From: Manihot esculenta
Taxonomy: Eukaryota; Streptophyta; Magnoliopsida; Malpighiales; Euphorbiaceae
Assembly (NCBI RefSeq): GCF_001659605.2
Contig: NC_035169.2
Span: 14,880,263-14,944,262 of the forward strand
Length of the DNA: 64,000 bases
Direction of reading: 5' to 3'
The first letter of the stretch is position 1. Every line of letters begins with the position of its first letter. Under the pieces are notes generated by a model that ran no database searches, had not been told where the DNA came from, and worked only from the letters and a program-made list of their open reading frames with translations. Positions 43,876 through 55,858 of the stretch are shown piece by piece. Position numbers and translations under genes: made by a program.

Positions 43876-45311
43876 TGATCAGTCCAAATTTAGACCATTT
43901 TATCATGATGTTATTGATGTTAATTTATACTTTTTCTGCCTAATTTTATGGTTTTGATCTTATTTTGTAGAAAATGGTATAAAGAGGTAATTTGGTGAAA
44001 ATGCCCTTAAAACTACCTAAAAAGGGATAAAGGAGAACAAGCTTGTTGCCCAAGTCAAGTTGCAACTAAAGTGAAGATAAATAAGGAAAGTGCTAAATAA
44101 GGAAAGTGGTAAATGAGGAAAGTACATTTAGTAGAGTAATTTGAAATTCAAATTTCAAATCTTCAAGAAGTCTTTCCCTTATTCAAGAAGCCAAATCTCA
44201 AGAAGATGCGCATTCAAAATTCGGCTTATTCAAGAAGCCAAATCTCAAGAAGACATACTTGCCTCCCAAGTAATCAAGATTCAAAATTCAAAATTCAAAA
44301 GAAGGCTCCACCTTATCTAGCGCAACACTTTCAATTATAAAAGGGACATAAGGAGTGCCGTCCACCTCTTCTTCACTTTGGACATTCGGCGCACCTTTCC
44401 TCTCTCCCTTGAAGACCATTCGACCACTTCTCTTTCATCTCTTTCTTTTTATTTTTGGTTTTGTTTCAGCTATGAGTGGCTGAAACCCTTTTTTTCTAGT
44501 TGAAGATTAGGTGAAACTTTGGTTGTTGTATGGATTGGGAGATCTGAACATACATTGTTTAACTTTTGTTTTTCAATATTTATGTAATTTCATGCTTAAT
44601 TCCATTGTTGCTTTGTGGTTTAGATCAATAGGGCCAATTAATTCTTGATTGCAAGGTAATAATTTGTTAGTTTGGATAGTTTTAAGTCTGTAATTGCTTG
44701 GATTATTCAAACATAAGTAACTCTTGGTGTAAAAACTAAGGAAATTGCATGATCTAGCAATATCACCATGCATTTGGGTAGCTAGAATTAGGTCTCTCTA
44801 TTTCTTAATGCAATTGACAGTTGTTAGATGTCAAAGGCCCAAGGTCGTTCCTTGGCAACTTGTTGATATAGTGAATAGTTAGAGGACGTTCCCTAATTAA
44901 TTTATGCTTAAGGAGGGATATGGTGGTGAGAAGCGTCTTCCATCTCCATAACTAATTTATTGAATCAAACAAAGGAACCTAAATATCAATGATCAATCCC
45001 AACAACTAAAATGGATCCAATTCTTCAACTAGAGCTTTTCTCATATTTGAATTCCTTTACTTTAATTATTTACTTTATTTTATTGCTTTCAGTATTAGTT
45101 TAATTCAATCAATCTCAAAACACCCCCTTTTTATTTTACTTTCAGTTTATTTACTTTCAGTTTATTTACTTCCAGTTTATTTGCTTGGTCTTGATAAGGA
45201 AAATAGATAAGTATCAATTCCCTGTGGATTCGACCCTTTTGCCACTATCTGCAGTTGTAAAATTATTGATAACCAAAAAGGTTATTTTTGACCGGCTTCA
45301 ACAACTGCACA
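43876..45311 (+). repeat. Left LTR of D
   Basis: 1,436 bp, TGATCAGTCC...CAACTGCACA. Confidence 0.92.
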
Positions 45312-46063
45312 GTCAAACTCATAGGCTATGTTGAATGAGCTTTCTTTCCATGACCCCATTGATGTGATGACTCTTTAAACCTAAATTGAATCAATTGCAG
45401 TGAGTTGTATTCAGTTTTTGGAATTTCCTTTTGAATTGAATCTTTGAGCTTGCCATGGTGAAAAATATATGACACTACTCATTAGGGAGAATAATAAATT
45501 GAAAGATGTGTGAATAATGAAATATGACTTATTTTAGCAATTGGTGTTGATTTGCCCAATTCATTGAGAAAGAAATTCAGCAAAAGCAGAGACTTCAAAT
45601 GCACAAATTGAAAACTGTTCCAATGGTCAAAAGACTATGAACAGAGCTAGTAGCCACTTGGACAGGTGACCAACTGAGTAACTGGGGGTGGGTATCACAT
45701 ATATGTACCTTCACGTCAAAAGGTTGGTGACTTTTTCAAGCAAGAATAAAAGAGCAAAAGGCTGAATAAAGTACTTCAAGTCATGGGGAAGTCACTCCGA
45801 AAGCTAGAAAGAGTCTTAACTGAACAAGAATATGTGCATGTATAATCTCTCTCTTGAGGAAAACAAATACTAGTCATGGTAGGTAAAGGGAAACAAGGAA
45901 AGAAGGAGAGTAACTTTGGTGCATACACTCTTCACTGTAGTGCTTCAAAATAGGGGTCTAGAGTAAGAGCTTAAGTGGAAATAAAGGATCAGGTAGCAAA
46001 GAGAGCTTGTTTGACTAAGTTTATTCGCTTAAGGACAAGCAAAAGGCTAGGTGTGGGGGTATT

Positions 46064-47497
46064 TGATCAGTCCAAATTTAGACCATTTTATCATGATGTT
46101 ATTAATGTTAATTTACACTTTTTCTGCCTAATTTTGTAGTTTTGATCTTATTTTGCAGAAAATAGTGTAAAAGGGTAATTTGGTGAAAATGCTTTTAAAG
46201 CTGCCTAAAATAGGATGAAGGAAAACAAGTTGTTTGCCCAAGTCAAGTTGCAGGTGAAGTGAAGCTAAATAAGGAAAGTGCAGTAGTGAAGCTAAATAAG
46301 GAAAGTGCAGTAGTGAAGGAAAATAAGGAAAGAACATTCAGCAGAGTAATTTGAAATTCAAATTTCAAATCTTCAAGAGCATTCAAAATTTAAAATTCAA
46401 GATTCAGCTTATTCAAGAAATCAAATCTCAAGAAGATGCACTTGCCTCTCAAGCATTCAAAATTCAAAATTCAAAAGTCAAAAGAGGACATTCAAAATTT
46501 GAAATTCAAAAGAAGGCTCCACCTCACAAGAAAACTTAGGGCAACACTTCCCTCTATAAAAGCATCACAAGCAAGTGCCGTTCTTCTCTTCCCCCTTGGA
46601 CTCCATTCGGCCGCACCTCTTCCTCTCTCCAAGACCGTCGGTTCTTCCATCTTCCTTCTTCCTTTCTTTATTTTTTTGGTTTTGTTTCAGCCATGAGTGG
46701 CTGAAACCCTTTTTTCTAGTTGAATATTAGGTGAAACTTTGGTTGTTTTATGGATTGGGAGATCTGAACATACATTGTTTATCTTTTGTTTTTCAATATT
46801 TATGCAATTTCATGCTTAATTCCATTGTTACTTTGTGGTTTAGATCAATAGAGCCAATTGAATCTTGATTGCAAAGTAATAATTTGTTAGTTTGGATAGT
46901 TTTAAGTCCGTGATTGCTTGAATTGTTCAAACACAAGTAACTCTTGGTGTAAAAACTAAGGAAATTGCATGATCTAGCAATATCACCATGTGTTTGGATC
47001 GCTAGAATTAGGTCTTTCTATTGCTTAATGCAATTGACAGTTGTTAGATGCCAAAGGTCCAAGGACGTTCCTTGGCAACTTGTTGATTAGTAATTAATTA
47101 GAGGACGTTCTCTAATTGATTTATGCTTAAGGAGAGATATGGTGGTGAGAAGCGTCTTCCATCTCCATAACTAATTTATTGAATCAAACAAAGGAATCTA
47201 AGTATCAATGATCAATCCCAACAACTAAAGTGGATCCAATTCTTCAACTAGAGCTTTTCTCATATTTAAATCTTCTTTACTTTATTATTTGCTTTACTTT
47301 ATTACTTTCAGTATTAGTTTAATTCAATCGATTTCAAAACTCCCCTTTATTTTACTTTCAGTTTATTTACTTGGTCTTGATAAGGAAAATAGGTAAGTAT
47401 CAATTCCCTGTGGATTCGATCATTTTGCCACTATCTACAGTTGTAAAATTGTTGATAACCAAAAAGGTTATTTTTGACCGGCTTCGACAACCGCATA
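46064..47497 (+). repeat. Right LTR of D
   Basis: 1,434 bp, TGATCAGTCC...CAACCGCATA; preceded by the polypurine tract at about 46048-46063. Confidence 0.92.
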
Positions 47498-48172
47498 GTC
47501 AGTTGGTCACCTGTTCAAGTAGCTACTAGCTCTGTTCATAGTCTTTGACCATTGGAATAGTTTTTAATTTGTGCTCTTGAAGTATTTGCCTTTGCTGAAT
47601 TTCTTTTTCTCAATGAATTGGGCAAATCAACACCAATTGCTAAAACAAGCCATATTTCATTATTCACACATCTTTCAATTTATTATTCTCTCTAATGAGT
47701 AATGTCATATATTTTTTACCATGGCAAGCTCAAAGATTCAATTCAAAAGGACATTTCCAATAATGAATACAACTCACTGCAATTGATTCAACTTAGGTTT
47801 AAAGAGTCATCACATCAATGGGGTCATGGAAAGAAAGCTCATTTAACATAGCCTATGTGTTTGAGTAAAGCAAATCAAAACAGAAAAAGAAAAAAACTGT
47901 GGCTACATGTGTGTGCAATAAAGCAAAAATAACAAAGATGAAAAATGTGTCCAAACTAAAAATTAAAGCTAAAATAAAAGTTCAGAGATATGCATCCCCA
48001 CACCTAATTCATGCATTGTCCTCAATGTATTGGAAATATTAAAGTCCAAAGGAAACTGAGTACTCCCCTAGTGTGGTTTGTGTGGTGCGAAACACTAAGC
48101 AAGCTGAGAGACGAACAGATGTTCGTCTAGAAAGTCTTATTTGATTGGACATGGCTCAGAACTAGTAGGAAT
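47498..48172 (-). other. 3' non-coding region of E, inverted copy of D's
   Basis: 47499-47863 is the reverse complement of 45319-45681 with only scattered differences. The rest contains the 'gtggggatgcat' tract. It ends exactly at the D LTR. Confidence 0.88.
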
Positions 48173-50667
48173 TCAGCTTAGGTGATCAGCCACTAGATTC
48201 TCCCTCCGTTTCTTGTCCCTTATCTCCATATCGAACTCTTGTAATAGCAGAATCCACCGAATGAGTCTCGGTTTTGCCTCCTTTTTCTTGATCAGATATC
48301 GTAAGGCTGCATGGTCAGAATAGATGATGACTTTAGTCCCCAGGAGGTATGGTCTGAATTTCTCTAAAGCAAATACAACAGCCAAGAGCTCCTGTTCTGT
48401 TGTTGAGTAGTTGCTTTGGGCAGTATCCAATGTGCGAGATGCGTAGTGAATCTCGTGAGGTGAGTTCCCCACACGTTGTCCCAAGACTGCCCCCACAACA
48501 TAGTTGCTTGAATCACACATGATTTCAAAGGGCAAGTTCCAGTTAGGTGCCTGAATGATTGGGGGCAGTCACAAGTAATTCCTTTATCAGATCAAATGTT
48601 GTCTTACAATCTGCATCAAAATCAAATGTTCCATCTTGTTGGAGCAATCTGCATAATGGCAGTGTGATTTTGGAGAAATCTTTTATGAATCTTCTGTAGA
48701 ACCCTGCATGGCCAAGGAAAGAGCGGATCTCTCTAACATTTGTGGGATAAGGCAGATCTTTGATGGTATCCACCTTGGCTTTGTCCACTTCAATTCCTTT
48801 GATTGAAATAACATGGCCTAAGATCAAGCCTTGGTTAACCATGAAGTGGCATTTCTCATAGTTAAGCACAATATTTGATTCAAGGCATCTTTGTAGGATC
48901 TTTTCTAGATTGGCAAGGCATTCTTCAAAGGAGTTACCGTACACTGTGAAGTCATCCATAAAGACTTCAATGATCTTCTCCATATAATTTGAAAATATGC
49001 TCATCATACAGCGTTGGAAGGTAGCTAGGGCATTGTATAGTCCAAATGGCATTCTTCTAAATGCAAAGGTACCAAAAGGACAAGTGAAGGTGGTCTTCTC
49101 TTGGTCCTCTGGGGCCACTGGAATCTGATAAAATCCTGAAAAACCATCTAAGCAGCAATAGTGGGACTTACCTGCAAGCCTTTCTAGCATCTGATCAATG
49201 AAAGGTAAGGGGAAGTGATCTTTCCTTGTTGCTGCATTTAGCTTCCTGTAGTCCATGCATACTCTCCACCCATTTTGAACTCTAGTTGAAACAAGTTCTC
49301 CTTCAGTGTTTGGTACAATGGTGATTCCAATTTTCTTTGGGACTACATGCACAGGACTTACCCATTTGCTATCAGAGATTGGGTAGATGATTCCTTCGTC
49401 TAGAAGCTTGACTATCTCCTTTTTCACCACTTCCATCATAAGAGGATTCAGTCTTCTTTGAGCATCTCTGACAGGCTTGCATTCCTCCTCCATGTGTATT
49501 CTATGCATGCATGTGGTGGGGGAGATGCCTTTTATGTCATCTATGGTCCATCCTAGTGTTCCCTTGTGTTTCCTCAGTACTTTTAGGAGGCTTTCCTCTT
49601 CATGTTGGCTTAATTGATTAGACACTATTATTGGATGTGTCTTGTCAGCTCCCAAGTACATGTATTTTAGGTGTCCAGGAAGAGGCTTCAGATCTAATTC
49701 TGAAATTTTCTGACCTACAGTTTGCTGTCTGGGCGGATAGGTGCCTGTCTGTGTTGGGAGGCTGGCTGAGCTGGACTCCGCATGCTCCTTTGGTTTGGGC
49801 GATCTGACCTGCGCTTTCTGAATTGGGACAGATGGTCCACTGTTTAGCCGCCCTGCCAAAGTCATTGTTTAGCATATCATCTTGATTCATATCAAAAACT
49901 TCCTGACTCAAACAATCAATGATATCTAAACCACAAACAAGAGACATGTCATTGGGATATTTCATAGCATCATAAACATTAAATTTTATTACTTCCCCTT
50001 CAAATTCCATGGTCAATGTGCCATCAAGCACATCTATCTTAGTTCTGGCTGTGCTCAAGAAAGGTCGTCCAAGTAGGATGTCTTCAGTAGTGTTGCTATT
50101 GTCTTCCTTCATATAAATCACATAGAAATCTGCTGGAAAGACAAGTTGATCTACTTGCACTAGAACATCTTCTAGAACTCCTTTTGGATATACTACAGAT
50201 CTATCAGCCAATTGAATGACTACTCTTGTGTTTTTCAGTACACCTGTATTCAAAGAATTACAAATAGAAAGAGGCATAATATTAATTGATGCACCTAAAT
50301 CACACATGGCCTTTTTGATGCCCAAATTGCCAATTTTGCAAGAGACAAAAAATATCCCTTTATCTTTGCACTTGGCTGGGAGTTCTCTTTTTATGACAGC
50401 TGTCCCAACTTCTCTCACACTTACCTTTTCTTTTTCAGCAAGCTTTCTGCGATTAGTGCATAGTTCTTTCAAAAATTTTGCATACCTGGGAATTTGTTTC
50501 GCAGCATCCAGCAAAGGTATGTTGATCTCCACTTTCCTGAAGGTGTCAAGGATCTCTTTTTCTTCTTTTTCTTTTTGTGATTTTTTAAACCTTTTTGGAA
50601 AGGGAGGTGGAATCTTGAAACTTACTTGCTGATTTGTATTCTGCTGGTGTACTGGTGCTATTTGCAC
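48173..50667 (-). pseudogene. pol: E protease, reverse transcriptase and RNase H
   Basis: Three frames. 50667-49645: conserved Gag end PPPFPKRF, then the retropepsin centre CDLGASINIMP (Asp-Leu-Gly-Ala-Ser for D(S/T)G) and LLGRPFLSTARTKIDV. 49865-48543: RT with WVSPVHVVPKK, WRVCMDYRKLN, RMPFGLYNALATFQRCM and the catalytic FMDDF box. 48535-48173: RNase H with [14 protein letters not shown], the [16 protein letters not shown] block and SDHAALRYL, ending VADHLS. Breaks: a frame change at about 49860 between PR and RT, and one extra C in a C-run at about 48568 between RT and RNase H. RT itself is uninterrupted. After VADHLS integrase is missing. Few changes would have disabled this copy, so it was active not long ago in element terms. 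Confidence 0.92.
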
Positions 50668-50699
50668 AGTCTGTTTGGACAGACAGTTTTCTGGCTGTT

Positions 50700-51862
50700 T
50701 TTCTTCAGCAGCTTATCTTTACAGTTGTGAACTTCCATCATCAGCCTTGACATCTTGAAGCTCTTTCCCACTTCTTAACCTAGTAGCACTTACATTTTGC
50801 TTGGGATTAGCTTCAGTTTGAGAAGGTAACTTACTTTGGGATTCAAGCTTGCTCACTGAGGTGGCTATTTGACCCATCTGCTATTGGAGGCTTTGCACAA
50901 AATTTTCAATGTCTTCATCATCTTCTCAAGGTGCATATTGGAACTTGGAGGTGCTGGACTTCTTTGATAGTTCTGGTGGTTGTTAGCCCTAGCATAGCTA
51001 AAGTTCGGATGGTCCCTCCAACCTGTATTGTAGGTGTTAGAGTAGGGATCATGTCTTGGCTAGCTTTTAAATCCTCCAATTGCATTTACTTGTTGGTCAT
51101 CCTCATGAAGTGTAGGACATTGATCAGTTGGGTATCCTACATGTGCACATATCCCACATGGTCTTACTCACTAAAGTTGTTGAGCTTGTTGAGCTTGACC
51201 TATAACAAGACTTTTCACAGCAGAGGTTAGTTCAGAAATTTAAGAAGTGAGAACAGATGTACTTACATCATTGACTCCTCTTTGCAGTTGCTTTTCATCT
51301 CCATATTGTCTAGATGATGCTGCAAGTGTTGAAATCAACTCTCTGATTGCTTGAGGGGTTATATCTTCAATTGAACCTTCATATGCTACATCAATGAATT
51401 TCCTTTTGGATGGTAGCAAACCTCCATGGAAGAATTCAATGAGTGATTTATTTGAAATATCATGTTGAGGACAGCTTGTGCACAATCTTTTAAATCTTTT
51501 CCAATAATCATACAAATCCTCAATTTCTTTTTGCTTAATGCCACTTATCCCTCTTCTTATGCCTATGGCCTTAGAAGTTGGGAAGTATTTATTCAGAAAA
51601 ACTCTAACCATATAATCCCAAGAAGTGATTGAATTGGGTGGTAGGTAAAATAACCAATCTTTGGCATAATCATAAAATGAGAATGGGAATGCTCTCAGTT
51701 TTACATGCTCTTCAGATATGCCTTGCTGCCTCATGGATGAACATACTATGTGAAATTCTTTCAAGTGCTTATGTGGATTTTTATTCTCCAAACCTCTAAA
51801 TTTAGGTAGTATATGTATCAAATCTGTTTTGTGCTCAAAAGGGGTTGTCAATGGCGGGTAAG
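50700..51862 (-). pseudogene. gag: E Gag, main part
   Basis: From the solo LTR leftward: TYPPLTTPFEHKTDLIHILP, then the capsid block FPFSFYDYAKDWLFYLPPNS and the TSKAIGIRRGISGIKQKE motif. The frame then breaks at the stop near 51240. The zinc knuckle near 51155-51115 reads CGICAHVGYPTDQC: the essential His is Tyr, a CAC-to-TAC change. The rest follows relatives (NAITLRSGK-like region near 50790) with stops. The N-terminus is at 53601-53972. Confidence 0.87.
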
Positions 51863-53600
51863 TGACTCGCGGTTGTCGAAGCCGATCAAAAATAACCTTT
51901 ATGGTTATCAATAATTTACAACTGCAGATAGTGGTGAAAGGATCGAATCCACAGGGAATTGAGTACTTACCTATTTTCCTTATCAAGACCAATAAAATAA
52001 ACTGAAATAAAAATAAACTGAAGAAGAAGAAAATTGAAAACGAGATAAACTGAAACAAGATAAACTAAAACGAGATAAAACTGAAAGCAAAATAAACTGA
52101 AAGCAAAACAAACTGAAACGAGATAAAACTGAAAACGAGATAAACTGAAAGCGGAATAAAAATAAATTGCAGTAAAAGTAAAATGGGGGGTTTGAGATTG
52201 ATTTGATTAATAAACTACTGAAAGCAATTAAAATAAGCGAATAATAAAATAAAAGAGAAATAAATAATAAGAAAGCTTTAGTTGAAGAGTGGGATCCACT
52301 TCAGTTGTTGGGATTGATCATTGACACTTAGTTTCTTTTGATTGATTCAATAGATTAGTTATGGAGATGGAAGACGCTTCTCACCACCATGTCTCTCCTT
52401 ATAATTAAACCAATTAGGGAACGTCCTCTAATTAATTACTAATTAACAAATTGCCAAGGAACGTCCTTGGGCCTTAGGCATCAAACAATTGTTAATTGCA
52501 TGAAGAAAGAGAGAGATCCAATCCTAACTACTCAAACGCATGAGATGTTGCTAGATCATACAATTTCTTTGGTTTTTACACCAAGTGTTCTTATGTTTGA
52601 ATAATTCAAGTAATTACGGACTTAAATCACCCAAACTGACATATTATTACCTTGCAATCAAGAGTCAATTGGCCATATTGATCAAAATAACAAAGCAACA
52701 ATGGAATTAAGCATGAGATTGTATGAATATTGAATAACAAAAGATAAATAATGTTTGATCAAGTCTCCCAATCCATAAAACAACTAAAGCATCACCTAAT
52801 CTTCAACTAGAATAAAAGGTTTCAGCCTCTCATGGCTGAAACAAAAATAAAGAATAAAAGAAAAGAAGAAAGGTAGAAGAAGAGATGTGAATCCCGTAGG
52901 TGTCTCCCAAGGGGAGTGTAAAAATTGTGTGGAGGCTCCTTATGTGTATTTTTATAGTTGAAAGTGCTGCCCTAGGTCATACTTGCTTCCTAATTAGTGA
53001 CGAGGCTGCCCAAAGAGCTGAAAAGGAAAGAATCGCGTTGCAAATTATCCAGAAGGAAGGAGGGGCGCAGATCAGGCTTCAAAAGAGGAAGGATGCACGC
53101 GGATTGCAGAAGAGGAAGTGGAGTGCAGTCATTGAATGCAGAAGGGAAAGTGAATTTGTCCAGTCTTTCCTTTTTAGGTGGAGCCTTCATTTGAATTTTG
53201 AATGCTGAATGCAGAAGAGGCAAGTGCGTCTTCATGAGATCTTGCTGCCTAAATAGGAAGATGACTGCTGCAGTGTGTGCACATCTTTGAACAAGGAAAG
53301 AAAGATCTGCGATTTGAATTTCAAATAATCTTCTGACTGAGCTTTCCTTTTTTGCTTTTACTTCTGCACTTCCCTTATTTGAAAACTTTCCTTTTCTAAA
53401 AACTTTCCTTATTTGAAAACTTTCTTTTTTTGACACTTTCCATATTTGGCACTTTTTGGCAGTTTTAAGAGCATTTTCTCCAGATTGTCTCTTTACACCT
53501 AATATCTGCAAAACATTATTAAAACCATAAAATTAGGCAAAAATGGTGTAAATAAACATCAAGAACATAATGAGAAAGTGGACTAAAATATGCTCTATCA
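51863..53600 (-). mobile_element. Athila-like solo LTR, 1,738 bp, TSD GTAAG
   Basis: Inserted in E gag with GTAAG at 51858-51862 and 53601-53605. Joining the flanks restores the gag wording seen in the relative at 11700. On the minus strand it runs TGATAGAGC...GCGAGTCA. It is related to but distinct from the LTRs of D, E and G: there is an extra A-rich 'aaactgaaa' region (52010-52160). ORFs in it are incidental. Confidence 0.92.
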
Positions 53601-53972
53601 GTAAGTGATGCACCATAGTGCTTGATCATCTGCAGGTACTGCTAGTTCATGAAGAGTCCTTTCTTGTGCCCTTGGAGCTCTTACCTCAGCATTTTCAGCT
53701 TCAAATTCAGCAAAGACAGCAGCTGGTTCTGTTTCTCAGAATAGCAAGTTTGACAGCATATTCAACTTTGATTTTAGCAGCAGGGGGACAATATTGTTCT
53801 GTTTCTTAGACAGTAGTCTTGACAGTAGGTGCAGAAGGTGATTGTTCAGCAGCATTGTTAAGGGTGGCTTTGAGGCTTGGTTCCTCGAATTGACTTGCTT
53901 CCCAAGTCGCTTGATTGTACGCTCAATTTCTGGATCGTAAGGCAGAGTTTCCTTGCATCCAGTCCTAGTCAT
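53601..53972 (-). pseudogene. E Gag N-terminus
   Basis: Starts ATG 53972, MTRTGCKETLPYDPEIERTI, as in relatives. After a shift it gives RAPRAQERTLHELAVPADDQ up to the solo LTR target at 53605. Confidence 0.85.
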
Positions 53973-54000
53973 GAAAGAAAAATAAATTAGTTAAATCAGT

Positions 54001-54018
54001 TTCCCGGCAGCGGCGCCA
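54001..54018 (-). promoter_or_regulatory. Primer binding site of E
   Basis: Minus strand TGGCGCCGCTGCCGGGAA, nine bases from the LTR; Athila type, probably tRNA-Asp. Confidence 0.92.
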
Positions 54019-54027
54019 ATTTTTGAC

Positions 54028-54870
54028 TGTGCGGTTGTCGAAGCCGATAAAAAATAACCTTTTTGGTTATCAACAATTTTACAACTGCAGATAGTGGCAA
54101 AAGGGTCGAATCTACAGGGACTTGATACTTATCTATTTTCCTTATGAAGACCAAGCAAACAAATTGGAAGTAAATAAACTGAAAGTAAAATAAAAAGGGT
54201 GAGTTTTGAGATTGATTGAATTAAACTAATACTGAAAGCAATAAAATAAAGCAAATAATTAAAGGAATTTAAATATGAGAAAAGCTCTAGTTGAAGAATT
54301 GGATCCACTTTAGTTGTTGGGATTGATCATTGATATTTAGGTTCCTTTGTTTGATTCAATAAATTAATTATGGAGATGGAATACGCTTCTCACCACCATA
54401 TCCCTCCTGAAGCATAAATTAATTAGGGAACGTCCTCTAACTAATCACTAATCAACAAGTTGCCAAGGAACGTCCTTGGGCCTTTGACATCTAACAACTG
54501 TCAATTGCATTAAGAAATAGAGAGACATAATTTTAACTGCCTAAACGCATGGTGATATTGCTAGATCATGCAATTTCCTTAGTTTTTACACCAAGAGTTA
54601 CTTATGTTTGAATAATCCAAGCAATTACGGACTTAAAACTATCCAAACTAACAAATTATTACCTTGCAATCAAGAATCAATTGGCCCTATTGATCTAAAC
54701 CACAAAGCAACAATGGAATTAAGCATGAAATTGCGTAAATATTAAAAAATGAAAGTTAAACAATGTATGTTCAGATCTCCCAATCCATAAAATAACCAAA
54801 GTTTCACCTAATCTTCAACTAGAAAAAAAGGGTTTCAGCCACTCATGGCTAAAACAAAACCAAAAATAAA
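54028..54870 (-). repeat. 5' LTR of E, truncated
   Basis: Matches the D and G LTR 3' parts in reverse up to 'aaaaccaaaaataaaa', where homology stops and the opposite-facing LTR of F begins. Confidence 0.88.
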
Positions 54871-55803
54871 AGGCCGCCCTAGAATTAATCTAGGCATCTC
54901 ATATTTTTCCCTCCTCCTACTCTCTCAAATTCGGCCCCCTCTAACCGCCTTCTTCTTCTTCTTCTTCTTCTCTTTTCTTTATTTCTTTGCAATTTTATTA
55001 TGGCTTTTCGAGACTAAACACTTCCTTTCAATTAAAAGTTAATCAAAATTGATGTTTATTCAAAGTTGTGAGATTATGTTTTTAACTTCTCTTCATCTTA
55101 TTTCTATTTTCAATTAATTTCTATTTTCGAGTAACACCACCTCCATTATTGTACTATTAGGAATTCAAAAGGTCTATTGAATCTCCTAGGAAGACAACAT
55201 ATTGCTAATTAATCCAATTAAATTCGTAATTTTTTAATTAGGTTAATAACAAGTAGTAATTAGTATATTCATTTATGTTAAAAAATTAATTGATTTAATT
55301 TAAATAATTCGCATGTTATTATTGATCAAATTTGGGTTCTTCTCTCTTAAAGTAGTTAACTAATTAAATCTACACGCGTGTTGGGATTATTAGTTAACTA
55401 AGAATTAATTTAAGCACATAGCGGATTAATTTAATCATAAGGAATAACTGGTGGGATTCGCGTGTTTGAACACTATAAGCAAACAATATATAATAAAATG
55501 AATTATCTTTCTAATCAATTATCAATTGCCAACCTCTAAATGTTGATTACTTTCAGCTAAATTTTAATTTGAATATTTGTTTCGCCATCTTAATTGCATT
55601 GTTTTTCTTCTTTCAGTTTTATTTTTAGATCAATTTCTCCAAACAAGAATCCTCTTTTTCTCTCTTTTTGTTTTAAACTATTCTTCTTGTTTTATTAATC
55701 ATCTAAATTAAATAAAGTTAAGATTTTTGTGGGATCGATGCCCTATCTACAAATTCTTTTAAATTAAGGGAAGATAAATAAGTTTTAATTGACGGATTTG
55801 ACA
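54871..55803 (+). repeat. 5' LTR of F, left end missing
   Basis: It has the analogous arrangement to the other LTRs: a pyrimidine-rich tract with (TTC)n at 54947-54970 and intron-like AT-rich text. It ends shortly before the PBS; the exact end is uncertain. Confidence 0.65.
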
Positions 55804-55815
55804 TCCGTTAAATTT

Positions 55816-55834
55816 TGGCGCCGTTGTCGGGGAC
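55816..55834 (+). promoter_or_regulatory. Primer binding site of F
   Basis: TGGCGCCGTTGTCGGGGAC: Athila type with one transition from TGGCGCCGTTGCCGGGGA. Confidence 0.93.
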
Positions 55835-55858
55835 CTTTAACAGTTTATTTTTATTTTT

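Larger units (their letters stand above)
43876..47497 (+). mobile_element. Athila-like LTR-3'UTR-LTR derivative (D)
   Basis: LTR 43876-45311, 0.75 kb of 3' non-coding region (45312-46063) ending in the purine tract AGGTGTGGGGGTATT, LTR 46064-47497. After the first LTR only 'gtcaaa' of the pre-PBS leader remains; then the 3' region starts. So gag and pol were removed, apparently at a TCAAA microhomology. It contains nothing that could move it. Flanking 5-mers (CCGAT, GTCAG) do not match, so one end has been rearranged. Confidence 0.88.
47498..54870 (-). mobile_element. Athila-like element E, no integrase, no 3' LTR
   Basis: On the minus strand: partial 5' LTR (54870-54028), PBS (54018-54001), gag (53972-53601 and 51862-50700, split by a solo LTR), protease and RT (50667-48543), RNase H (48535-48173), then directly the 3' non-coding region (48172-47498). 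Integrase is deleted. The 3' LTR is replaced by the oppositely oriented D. The proteins are the best preserved Athila-type set in the window. Confidence 0.9.

Noticed and set aside
43871..47502. Target duplication for element D
   Set aside because: Flanks CCGAT and GTCAG differ; the right neighbour is a rearranged E end, so no TSD is claimed.
52900..53511. 102- and 173-codon ORFs on opposite strands
   Set aside because: They lie within the solo LTR 51863-53600 and have no family resemblance.
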